Origin: JAWLCQ01 sp041687095
Lineage (GTDB): Bacteria > Planctomycetota > Phycisphaerae > SM23-33
Assembly: GCA_041687095.1 (NCBI GenBank)
Contig: JAWLCQ010000259.1
Span: forward strand, 1-5,635
DNA length: 5,635 bases
Direction of reading: 5' to 3'
The notes under the pieces were generated by a model. That model saw nothing but the letters and a program-made list of their open reading frames with translations. It was not told the DNA's origin and did not search any database. Made by a program: the position numbers and the translations under genes. Within the stretch, counting starts at the first letter, position 1. Each line of letters starts with the position of its first letter. Below are positions 1-4,719 of the stretch, in pieces.

Positions 1-27
1 TACGCTCCGTTGGCGAGGTCGGGCTGG

Positions 28-86
28 AAAAGGGGACAGGCACCTCCGGGGCGAACAGCATGCCCCTGCGGAGCCAGTCCCCTTTT
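28..86. repeat. REP-like imperfect hairpin, copy 1
   Basis: Arm 28-52 pairs with arm 62-86 over 25 positions, 21 of them matched, around a 9-base loop (53-61). The left arm begins AAAAGGGGAC and the right arm ends GTCCCCTTTT. The structure is thus a strong GC stem flanked by an A-run on one side and a T-run on the other. This layout fits a REP/BIME-type element, which RAYT (Y1) transposases can spread, and it could also act as a bidirectional transcription terminator. Both roles are inferences from the structure; no RAYT gene is in the window. Confidence 0.75.
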
Positions 87-154
87 CCTCTGTGTGCCGC
101 GCAGGTGCCAGTTCCCTTTTCGTTTGTCTGCCGCGCAGGTGCCTGTCCCCTTTT
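71..154. repeat. 34-base tandem half-units, set 1
   Basis: Three units start at 71, 105 and 139, each opening with a variant of GTGCCTGTCCCCTTTT and (in the first two) ending GCCGCGCAG. Units 1 and 2 differ at about five of 34 positions; unit 3 keeps only its first half. The first unit doubles as the right arm of the hairpin at 28-86. The start of unit 3 (138-154) is a perfect 17-base reverse complement of 28-44, so the left arm could pair with any of several right arms. Spacing is regular, but the repeats abut without unique spacers, so this is not a CRISPR array. Confidence 0.8.
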
Positions 155-227
155 TCGAGACTTCGCTGGCAGACCCTTGGTTCGCTATGGACCGTCCCTT
201 TACGCTTCTTTGGCGAGGTCGGGCTGG

Positions 228-286
228 AAAAGGGGACAGGCACCTCCGGGGCGAACAGCATGCCCCTGCGGAGCCAGTCCCCTTTT
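228..286. repeat. REP-like imperfect hairpin, copy 2
   Basis: This is an identical copy of the hairpin at 28-86, shifted by 200 bases: arm 228-252, loop 253-261, arm 262-286, with the same four mismatched pairs. The identity of both arms and loop, while flanking parts of the 200-base block have drifted, suggests either recent duplication or selection on the hairpin. Confidence 0.75.
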
Positions 287-370
287 CCTCTGTTCGCCGC
301 GCAGGTGGAAGTCTCCTTTTCGTTTGTCTGCAGCGCAGGAGCCTGTCCCCTTTTCAGCCCGTCCCCTTCT
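271..370. repeat. 34-base tandem half-units, set 2
   Basis: Units start at 271, 305 and 339, matching set 1 at +200. The second unit has decayed (GTGGAAGTCTCC), and the third is one mismatch from being the reverse complement of 228-244. A further degenerate half-copy, AGCCCGTCCCCTTCT, lies at 356-370, out of the 34-base phase. Decay in the tandem units contrasts with the unchanged hairpin core. Confidence 0.75.
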
Positions 371-411
371 TCATGCAGCGGCGTGCGGTGGTGCGGAGAC
401 GACTGTCCAGG

Positions 412-450
412 CACCCGGGCTTCCGGGCTGTTCCCCGGGGCTCCCGGGTG
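412..450. repeat. GC-rich inverted repeat before glycosidase-like gene
   Basis: CACCCGGG at 412-419 is the perfect reverse complement of CCCGGGTG at 443-450. Inside the loop a second pair, CCGGG (423-427) and CCCGG (434-438), can form a nested stem. The outer arm ends 13 bases before the ATG at 464. Bases 361-463 hold no gene. The structure could be a leader hairpin affecting translation of the gene at 464, or another repeat element; the sequence alone does not decide. Confidence 0.6.
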
Positions 451-463
451 GTATGAATGAGGC

Positions 464-1534
464 ATGAACGAGAGCGCCAGGGACAATCTGAACGTGCGGC
501 CGTTTGCCGACCGCGTTGGGGAGGCGGTGGCGGGCGGGGGGTTCGCCATGGACGGGTACTGGGTCTGGTGCGGGAGCGTGGGGCGGGGGGAGGATGGACG
601 CTACCACATGTTCGCCGCCCGGTGGCCCAAGGTTTACCCGTTCTTCCAGGGCTACACCGCCGCGTCGGAGATCGTCCGCGCATCGGCCGACTCGCCCCAG
701 GGACCCTTCCGCTTCGAGGAGGTCGTCTTCGCTCCGCGGGACAAGGCGTACTGGGACGGCCGCATGACGCACAACCCCTACCTGCTCAAGACCCGCGAGG
801 GGTGGGCGCTGTTCTACTGCGGGGTCACGTACGAGCCGGACACGACCCCGGAGCAGATGTGGGCGCTCAACCGCCAGCCCGGGCACAACGGGAGCATGCC
901 GGCGTGGATGGACCGGATGCGGAGCGGGGTCGCCTTTGCCGACTCGCTGACCGGCCCGTGGCGCCGCCCCGACGCGCCGCTGAGCCTCTCCCTCGACCCC
1001 GAGCAGCCCGAGGCGCGGGCGGTCAACGTCAGTGCGGCCCAGACGCCCGACGGACGCTGTATGTTGATCTACCGACTGAGCGGGAAGGGCCTCGTGGCCG
1101 TGACGGCCGACCACCCCGCCGGGCCGTACCACGCCCGCGACATGCACCTCCTCTACGACTACGCCCGCCAGCCCTACATCGAGGACCCGTGCGTCTTCTG
1201 GCTGGACGACCACTACGAGATGCTGGCGAAGGACGCGTCGGGCTACTGGACGGGCGAACCGTTCGCGATCGGTCACTTCCTCTCGCGCGATGGCCGCACG
1301 TGGGCCCCCGCCCCGCACCCGAAGGCCTGCTCCCGCCGCGTGCTGTGGGACGACGGGCAGGTCCGCGAGCAGGGCAACCTCGAACGCCCGTACGTGCTGC
1401 TCCAGGACGGGCAGCCCGCCTTCCTCTACGCCGCCACGTCCAACGGGGTCCACAGCGAAGCCCACCCCGCGCACTACACTGCCCAGGATACCTGGTGCCT
1501 GGCGATCCGGCTGCGGCCGTCCCAGGAGGACTGA
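464..1534 (+). CDS. Glycoside hydrolase-like beta-propeller protein (GH43/GH117-type fold)
   Basis: The product is 356 residues with no signal peptide or membrane segment, so probably cytoplasmic. It shows repeating aromatic beta-strand blocks typical of five-bladed propeller glycosidases (clans around GH43, GH32, GH117): DGYWVWCGSV near 30-39 with Asp30 as a candidate catalytic acid or base, a THNPYLL block at 102-108, SLTGPW at 161-166, IEDPCVFW at 239-246 and a NLERPYVLL block at 305-313. Phrases such as 'DSPQGPF', 'SLTGPW' and 'DHPAGPY' recur at blade ends, as in GH43-like proteins. The likely role is cleavage of a glycosidic bond in a plant or algal oligosaccharide, but the substrate cannot be read. 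The start at 464 gives the conserved fold from the N-terminus; only a weak purine stretch precedes it, with no clear ribosome site. Codon use has very high G/C at third positions. No partner gene lies in an operon with it; the next gene is convergent. The family assignment is by motif memory, not alignment. Confidence 0.8.
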   Translation: MNESARDNLNVRPFADRVGEAVAGGGFAMDGYWVWCGSVGRGEDGRYHMFAARWPKVYPFFQGYTAASEIVRASADSPQGPFRFEEVVFAPRDKAYWDGRMTHNPYLLKTREGWALFYCGVTYEPDTTPEQMWALNRQPGHNGSMPAWMDRMRSGVAFADSLTGPWRRPDAPLSLSLDPEQPEARAVNVSAAQTPDGRCMLIYRLSGKGLVAVTADHPAGPYHARDMHLLYDYARQPYIEDPCVFWLDDHYEMLAKDASGYWTGEPFAIGHFLSRDGRTWAPAPHPKACSRRVLWDDGQVREQGNLERPYVLLQDGQPAFLYAATSNGVHSEAHPAHYTAQDTWCLAIRLRPSQED

Positions 1535-1565
1535 TGCGCGTTCCAGTGAATCCTCGCGCGGGCGC

Positions 1566-1628
1566 CGTGGTTTGCGGAGCGAAGCGGCTTGCCGCGGCGT
1601 AGCCTTGGCGGAGACGGGAGCAACCACG
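1566..1628. repeat. Inverted repeat in convergent intergenic region
   Basis: CGTGGTT at 1566-1572 is complementary to AACCACG at 1622-1628, enclosing a GC-rich segment that itself contains the hairpin GCGGC-TT-GCCGC (1584-1595). It begins 32 bases after the stop of the rightward gene, so it could serve as a rho-independent-like end for that gene, but no T-run follows. The remainder of 1535-1752 shows no coding region on either strand. Confidence 0.4.
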
Positions 1629-1685
1629 TCAAACCAACGGTGCGCACGAATCGCCTGGAATGCGTATTGAGCCGCGGGTGGGATG

Positions 1686-1729
1686 AAAAAAACACGCCGG
1701 GGCGCCCGAGGGGATCGGACGGCCCGGCG
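1686..1729 (-). terminator. Intrinsic terminator of the PEP-CTERM gene
   Basis: Read leftward, the stem CGCCGGG (1729-1723) pairs with CCCGGCG (1701-1695), and within it CCGA/TCGG can form an inner hairpin around TCCCC. Two bases later a run of seven T residues follows (1692-1686 on the minus strand). The stem starts 24 bases after the TAG stop at 1753, which is the expected geometry for rho-independent termination of the leftward gene. Confidence 0.8.
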
Positions 1730-1752
1730 AGAAGGCGTCGGGGGCGGAGAGG

Positions 1753-2499
1753 CTACCTGCGGCGGCGGGCCAGCAGGGCCAACCCGCCCATGGCGATGAT
1801 GGCCAGGGAGGCCGGCTCGGGGACGGGGTTCACGATGCCCGAGACCCATCCGCCGGTAATGTGGGCGTTGGCGTTGGCGTTGCCCGCGTACCCGGCGTGG
1901 AGGCGGATCTCCAACTGCTCGCCCGCGGCGAGCGTGAGTCCGAGGCCGCTGCCCGCAACGCCGGCAAGCTGCGTGGGGGCGCTGTTGGTGATGCCCGACA
2001 GGGCGACGTTCGTGGCGCTGCCGGTGACGACCGTGGGACCGCCCGAACCCGCGACGTAGGAGATCACGAAGTCGGTCGGCGCCAACCCGCCGTTCCGCCA
2101 GACCTGGAAGCCCAGTTCCTCCACGACCATCGGCTGCGCGGAGCGGAGGATGACGCTCAGGTAGTCATCGTTCGGGGCCGCGGGGGCCGCCTGCACGGTC
2201 CACCCCATAAGGTTGATGTCGTTGCTCCGCCAGGCCATATCGTACCCGCTGGGGTAGCTGCTCGTGTACCCCAGGCTGTACAGCCCGTAGTCCTGTCCGC
2301 CCTGCTGGACGAGAGCGACGGCGGGATTCTGGGCGAGTGTGTTTCCCGCCGCGTCCGTTCCGGTGGTCGTCAGCGTCCCCGCGTTGTTCCCGCTGGGGGC
2401 CCAACGGAGGAGGATGGACGCGTCGGCCGAGTCGGCCCAGCCGGCGACCGCAACGGCCGCCGCCAGCGCAAACAACAAAGTGGTTACCCCTCGATTCAT
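1753..2499 (-). CDS. Exported PEP-CTERM sorting-domain protein
   Basis: The 248-residue product has a signal peptide (Met-Asn-Arg, then a hydrophobic stretch about 5-22, likely cleavage after ADA at residue 27). A Ser/Thr/Gly/Asn-rich beta-type body of about 195 residues follows. The C-terminal tripartite PEP-CTERM signal comprises VPEP at 226-229, a hydrophobic segment about 230-244, and the closing RRRR at 245-248. Proteins with this tail are exported through Sec, then processed and anchored or released by an exosortase, typically at the cell surface or in exopolysaccharide. The body is not recognised as a named domain; it reads like the lectin- or jelly-roll-like bodies common in such proteins, which is inference. 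The open frame continues upstream to 2805, but the ATG at 2499 is chosen because an excellent ribosome site precedes it and the signal peptide begins there. A terminator follows the stop. No exosortase gene is in the window. Confidence 0.9.
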   Translation of the reverse strand: MNRGVTTLLFALAAAVAVAGWADSADASILLRWAPSGNNAGTLTTTGTDAAGNTLAQNPAVALVQQGGQDYGLYSLGYTSSYPSGYDMAWRSNDINLMGWTVQAAPAAPNDDYLSVILRSAQPMVVEELGFQVWRNGGLAPTDFVISYVAGSGGPTVVTGSATNVALSGITNSAPTQLAGVAGSGLGLTLAAGEQLEIRLHAGYAGNANANAHITGGWVSGIVNPVPEPASLAIIAMGGLALLARRRR

Positions 2500-2505
2500 C
2501 AGCAA

Positions 2506-2516
2506 CTCCTTCCTTT
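2506..2516 (-). promoter_or_regulatory. Strong ribosome binding site, PEP-CTERM gene
   Basis: The minus strand reads AAAGGAAGGAG, then six bases (TTGCTG), then the ATG at 2499. This near-perfect Shine-Dalgarno site fixes the start and rules out the longer in-frame extension to 2805. Confidence 0.88.
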
Positions 2517-2626
2517 CCAAGAGACCTCGACTGAGCGATTGCTCATCAGATACTGTACCGCAGCTTCGGGAATCCGCGGGCCGCGAAGTGGGCAAAAAGG
2601 CGGGCTTTCCGGGCGTTTTGCCCGTG

Positions 2627-2640
2627 GCTTTGCGCAAAGC
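2627..2640. promoter_or_regulatory. Perfect 14-base palindrome, possible operator
   Basis: GCTTTGCGCAAAGC is its own reverse complement. It lies about 130 bases upstream of the PEP-CTERM start and immediately after a second small hairpin, GGGC-GTTTT-GCCC (2611-2623). The AT-flanked symmetrical core resembles binding sites of dimeric regulators, but no regulator gene is adjacent; the functional role is a guess. Confidence 0.3.
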
Positions 2641-2758
2641 GCCCCCGGGAGGGGCTCCGCGGCCGCCTGGGCACACCGGGAGCAGGCCCGCACTGGGAGC
2701 GGACGGTGCGGGCAGGCGAAAGGAAGAGGACGGGCAGGGGGGCGATGGGTCCATCGGG

Positions 2759-2846
2759 AGGCCCCTGCGCCCGGGGGAACGGGGGTCCTGCTTGTAGTTG
2801 GCCATCTGGGCCGTGTCTGGAAGGCCCCTGCGCCCGGGGGAACGGG
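2759..2846. repeat. 25-base direct repeat pair, 63 bases apart
   Basis: The 25 bases at 2759-2783 recur exactly at 2822-2846. The unit begins AGGCCCCTGCG and ends GGGGGAACGGG, and contains the palindrome CCCGGG. The second copy ends eight bases beyond the esterase stop codon, so the pair sits directly 3' of that gene. Apart from a shared GCCCCTGCG it does not match the repeat family at 1-370. Confidence 0.85.
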
Positions 2847-2854
2847 ACGGCGGC

Positions 2855-3619
2855 TTACTCCAGCGGCAGCCAGTCGAGGACGCGCTGGATCTGGCGGTCC
2901 CAGTGGACCCACTGGTGGTCGCCCGGGCCCTCCTCGTACGTCATCTCCAGACCGATGCGCCGGGCGTGGTCGCGGAAGGCGAGGTTGTGCCGGTGGAGGT
3001 AGTCCTCCGTTCCGCACCAGGCGTACAGGGCGGGGCGCGGACTCGCGGAGCCCGCCAGTTCCCTCGCCAGCGCCGGCAGATCGTCCTGCGGCGGCACGTC
3101 GTCGCCCTCTCCGAACACCAGCCGCCAGTCCTCGCTCAGGCCCCGCTCCTTCAGCTCCCGCCCGTCGCGGATGAGGGCGCCGGAGAGGCTGGCGGCCGCG
3201 GCGAAACGGTGCGGCTGGCGGAGGGCGAGCTTGAACGCCCCGTACCCGCCCATGGACAGCCCGGCGGCGAAGGTGTCCTCGCGGCGGGTGGAGAGGGGGA
3301 ACATGCGGGCGGCGAGGGCGGGGAGTTCCTCGCTGAGGTACGTCCAGTAGCGGTAGCCGTTGGCCATGTCGGCGTAGAAGCTGCGGTGGCAGTTGGGCAT
3401 GAGGACGGCGAGGTTGCGCCCGGTGAGGTAGCGTTCGATGGACGTGTACCGGTGCCACGCGGTGTGGTCGTCGGAGAGCCCATGCAGCAGCCACAGGCAG
3501 CGGTGGGGCGGGGGGCAGGAGTCCGGGGCGCCGGGGGCCGGTGCGGAGGGCAGCAGGACGTTCATCGACGACGACATGCCCAGCACGTGGGACCGGAAGC
3601 TGACCTGGAGCAGCGCCAT
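2855..3619 (-). CDS. Putative esterase, CE1/esterase D alpha/beta-hydrolase family
   Basis: The 254-residue product has the complete layout of the esterase D-like group (PF00756-type), which includes tributyrin esterase EstA and S-formylglutathione hydrolase-like proteins. The oxyanion-side motif LLHGLSDDHTAW is at 44-55, the nucleophile elbow GLSMGGYG at 120-127 with Ser122, the acid block WCGTEDYLHR at 201-210 with Asp206, and the histidine block GDHQWVHW at 233-240 with His235. It has no signal peptide, so it acts in the cytoplasm, hydrolysing carboxyl esters; acetylated or feruloylated sugars are possible substrates by family analogy. The length is normal and the triad intact. An in-frame extension to 3685 is rejected because the ATG at 3619 has a ribosome site and begins the family's usual N-terminal strand. 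It is transcribed leftward, 355 bases ahead of the PEP-CTERM gene, probably as a separate unit. Confidence 0.88.
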   Translation of the reverse strand: MALLQVSFRSHVLGMSSSMNVLLPSAPAPGAPDSCPPPHRCLWLLHGLSDDHTAWHRYTSIERYLTGRNLAVLMPNCHRSFYADMANGYRYWTYLSEELPALAARMFPLSTRREDTFAAGLSMGGYGAFKLALRQPHRFAAAASLSGALIRDGRELKERGLSEDWRLVFGEGDDVPPQDDLPALARELAGSASPRPALYAWCGTEDYLHRHNLAFRDHARRIGLEMTYEEGPGDHQWVHWDRQIQRVLDWLPLE

Positions 3620-3626
3620 GGCCTTT

Positions 3627-3631
3627 ACCTC
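3627..3631 (-). promoter_or_regulatory. Ribosome binding site deciding the esterase start
   Basis: The minus strand has GAGGT followed by seven bases (AAAGGCC) and then the ATG at 3619. It supports the internal start over the upstream in-frame ATG at 3685, which lies within repeat DNA. Confidence 0.65.
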
Positions 3632-3636
3632 GTTCA

Positions 3637-3700
3637 GGGGTTCGCGGGTTTGCGGGTTCAATCGCTGGCGGGTGCACGGGTTCACGCGCTGGCGGGTTCA
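3637..3700. repeat. Degenerate tandem repeat in esterase leader
   Basis: GGGTTC or a one-base variant occurs repeatedly (about 3638, 3647, 3654, 3678 and 3694), and the 11-mer CGCTGGCGGGT occurs at 3663-3673 and 3687-3697, 24 bases apart. Read leftward it is a string of AACCCGC-like words directly ahead of the esterase ribosome site. It is probably slippage-prone, low-complexity promoter or leader DNA; no function can be assigned. Confidence 0.6.
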
Positions 3701-3708
3701 TGGGCCGG

Positions 3709-3735
3709 GGACGATCGATCGTCCTCCCACGGAGG
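3709..3735. repeat. 16-base perfect palindrome abutting a second hairpin
   Basis: GGACGATCGATCGTCC at 3709-3724 is a perfect palindrome. Overlapping its edge, CCTCC (3723-3727) and GGAGG (3731-3735) pair around CAC. The two lie between the esterase leader and the antitoxin remnant, starting eight bases beyond the remnant's stop. There is no T-run, so an intrinsic terminator is unlikely; an operator or recombination site is possible. Confidence 0.5.
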
Positions 3736-3743
3736 CCGCCCGG

Positions 3744-3890
3744 TCATCCGTCGTTTCGCTTGCGCGTCCTGCGCGCCTTGCCCTTGCCGCGCAGCGCGGG
3801 GCGGGGTCCGGACGCCTCGGACTGCTCGGCAATGTACCGCACCGCCGCCCGCGCGAGCAACCCGCTTCGGGTCTGCCCGTGGGCGCTGGC
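3744..3890 (-). pseudogene. C-terminal remnant of HicB-like/ribbon-helix-helix antitoxin
   Basis: Forty-nine codons with a stop at 3744-3746 and no start codon. The translation opens SAHGQTRSGLLARAAVRYI and ends in a Lys/Arg-rich tail. 'AHG-TRSG-LA-AA' is the signature of the C-terminal ribbon-helix-helix helix pair in HicB-type antitoxins, which bind their own operator and neutralise the HicA RNase. The strand beta-1 and the rest of the N-terminal part are missing. In their place, in the same frame, stands the end of the next gene: its stop TGA (3891-3893) is the codon immediately before the first antitoxin codon. The remnant is at genomic GC, the replacing gene is not. I infer that an insertion or deletion removed the front of the antitoxin gene. 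No HicA partner is visible. The alternative is a generic CopG-type RHH protein. The resemblance is by eye only. Confidence 0.5.
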
Positions 3891-4628
3891 TCAGAACATG
3901 AGGCGGAGGTCACGCCCAAACTTGATTCCCACCGCCTCGCAAGCTTGTGCGAGAATCTTCTTTATGGTGTTCTCGCTTTCGTTCAGTCCAACGAACAACC
4001 CCGAAGGGAGTTCCCGGACCATAGAGTGATCCTGGTGGAGGTGAGGCTTGCCAGGATACAGGTCTGCTCGTTTCTTTGCCACGTATGGTCGCGTGTGCCC
4101 TCCCTTGATTCTCAGCAACTTTCCAGGATGTTGTTCATCAAGTCTCGCCAGGACCGTCACCAACACGTCTCTCGCGGTTCTCCCGGACCCGTCCTGGCCA
4201 AAGAGGACGAATCCCTTCTTTCCCTCTTCGGCAGCTTCCGCCTTTTGAGGTGCCTCCCTGTCCTGTCGTTGGCGAGGGCGCCGCTGCCTTCCGACTTCAA
4301 TGCTCTCTTTCTGTGCAGTTGTCTGCTTTCGAAGGAAACTCTGAACCGTCTCACCGTCGGGGCGGAATCCGCAGGAACTCTCGACTCGATCTGCAAGAAG
4401 ATGCACAAGGCTCTCGTCTGCATCATGCAGCATTTCCTGCCACGCCTGAGGAAGCAACACGCTTGCCTCTCGCCTCTTGGCTATGTTTCTGTAGTCAAGA
4501 CGTGCGTCTTCCATGGCTTCACGACTGCAAAGACGATCAAAGGAAAGATAGCGGACAAGATACCGGGCGATCTCGTCTTCGGATCGTTCTAGAAAGTCGA
4601 GCTTATAGAATCTGCGGTAGCACTTCAC
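3891..4628 (-). CDS. Uncharacterised protein, low-GC foreign gene, probably 5'-truncated
   Basis: I do not recognise this gene. It encodes 245 residues if read from the GTG at 4628. Residues 11-100 are predicted helical, with conserved-looking stretches such as DEIARYLVRYL (18-28) and REASVLLPQAW (53-63). Residues 101-138 are a Gln/Arg/Glu/Lys-rich linker. Residues 140-245 look like a separate compact domain with GRTARDVL (149-156), GHTRPYVAKKRADLYPG (177-193), LPSGLFVGLN (207-216) and FGRDLRL (237-243). No transmembrane segment or catalytic signature is evident. The C-terminal domain might bind nucleic acid, given its basic and aromatic residues, but that is speculation. Counted lines give about 50-52% GC against about 73% nearby, indicating horizontal origin. 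The GTG has no ribosome site, and the frame stays open upstream to 4658, directly at the presumed IS66 end, so the true N-terminus is probably lost. The end at 3891 fuses head-on to an antitoxin remnant. Confidence 0.7.
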   Translation of the reverse strand: MKCYRRFYKLDFLERSEDEIARYLVRYLSFDRLCSREAMEDARLDYRNIAKRREASVLLPQAWQEMLHDADESLVHLLADRVESSCGFRPDGETVQSFLRKQTTAQKESIEVGRQRRPRQRQDREAPQKAEAAEEGKKGFVLFGQDGSGRTARDVLVTVLARLDEQHPGKLLRIKGGHTRPYVAKKRADLYPGKPHLHQDHSMVRELPSGLFVGLNESENTIKKILAQACEAVGIKFGRDLRLMF

Positions 4629-4697
4629 CGTTCTGCAACGGCAGACGGCAAGAAAACCTCATGTTAGGCAAACAGAATACTTGCGCGATTGTGCGCG

Positions 4698-4719
4698 CCA
4701 TGGTATGCGCATGCCATGG
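4698..4719 (+). promoter_or_regulatory. 22-base palindrome covering the transposase start codon
   Basis: CCATGG (4698-4703) and CCATGG (4714-4719) flank ATGCGCAT, giving a 22-base symmetrical sequence broken only by one T/G pair that can wobble in RNA. The proposed start ATG (4716-4718) lies inside the right arm. In a transcript reading in from outside, the hairpin would bury the start codon, a recognised way for insertion sequences to avoid activation by external promoters. That role is inferred here. Confidence 0.5.

Larger units (their letters stand above)
1..355. repeat. Two-copy direct repeat, 200-base period
   Basis: Bases 1-155 recur at 201-355 with an exact offset of 200. By eye about 11 positions differ over the 155, and 11-93 is identical to 211-293 (83 bases without a mismatch). 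Differences cluster in the second half. Bases 156-200 form a spacer whose next copy is absent, because the sequence diverges after 355 into the leader of the next gene. Three overlapping rightward reading frames are open across the block, but they are proline-, arginine- and serine-rich and simply mirror the repeat, so I treat the region as non-coding. The left edge is cut by the window, so more copies may lie upstream. Confidence 0.93.
2500..2854. other. Gene-free intergenic region rich in short palindromes
   Basis: These 355 bases separate the esterase stop from the PEP-CTERM start on the same strand. Open frames here are Pro/Arg/Gly-rich and lack family resemblance. I see four structured items: TGAGC/GCTCA around GATT (2532-2545), a 14-base perfect palindrome at 2627-2640, an 8-base inverted repeat GCCCGCAC/GTGCGGGC at 2686-2693 and 2706-2713, and a 25-base direct repeat at 2759-2783 and 2822-2846. 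The promoter of the PEP-CTERM gene should lie here, but I cannot place a convincing -35/-10 pair. Confidence 0.6.

Noticed and set aside
71..370. Possible CRISPR array from regular 34-base spacing
   Set aside because: The units are contiguous tandem copies without unique spacers, and no cas gene is near.
10..467. Three overlapping rightward open frames of 122-148 codons
   Set aside because: They translate the 200-base repeat itself, are Pro/Arg/Ser-rich in all three frames, and show no family resemblance.
457..1602. 381-codon rightward frame overlapping the glycosidase-like gene
   Set aside because: It is an Arg/Pro/Gly-rich alternative frame of the same DNA without domain signatures.
371..1849. 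492-codon leftward open frame
   Set aside because: It is antisense to the glycosidase-like gene; its Val/Arg/Pro/Gly-rich composition is a GC-rich shadow, and the sense frame has clear protein motifs.
2500..2805. N-terminal extension of the PEP-CTERM protein to 2805
   Set aside because: The extension is Pro/Arg-rich, spans direct repeats, and would bury the signal peptide; the ATG at 2499 has a strong ribosome site.
1861..3174. 437-codon rightward open frame
   Set aside because: It is antisense to both the PEP-CTERM gene and the esterase; both have ribosome sites and textbook motifs on the other strand.
3698..3919. 73-codon leftward frame over the antitoxin remnant
   Set aside because: A different frame gives the recognisable antitoxin C-terminus; this one is Arg/Ser/Ala-rich without motifs.
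3438..4592. 384-codon rightward frame across the low-GC region
   Set aside because: It crosses from the esterase N-terminus through the antitoxin remnant and the unknown gene, all on the opposite strand, with a composition that changes along the way; it reads as a chance open frame.
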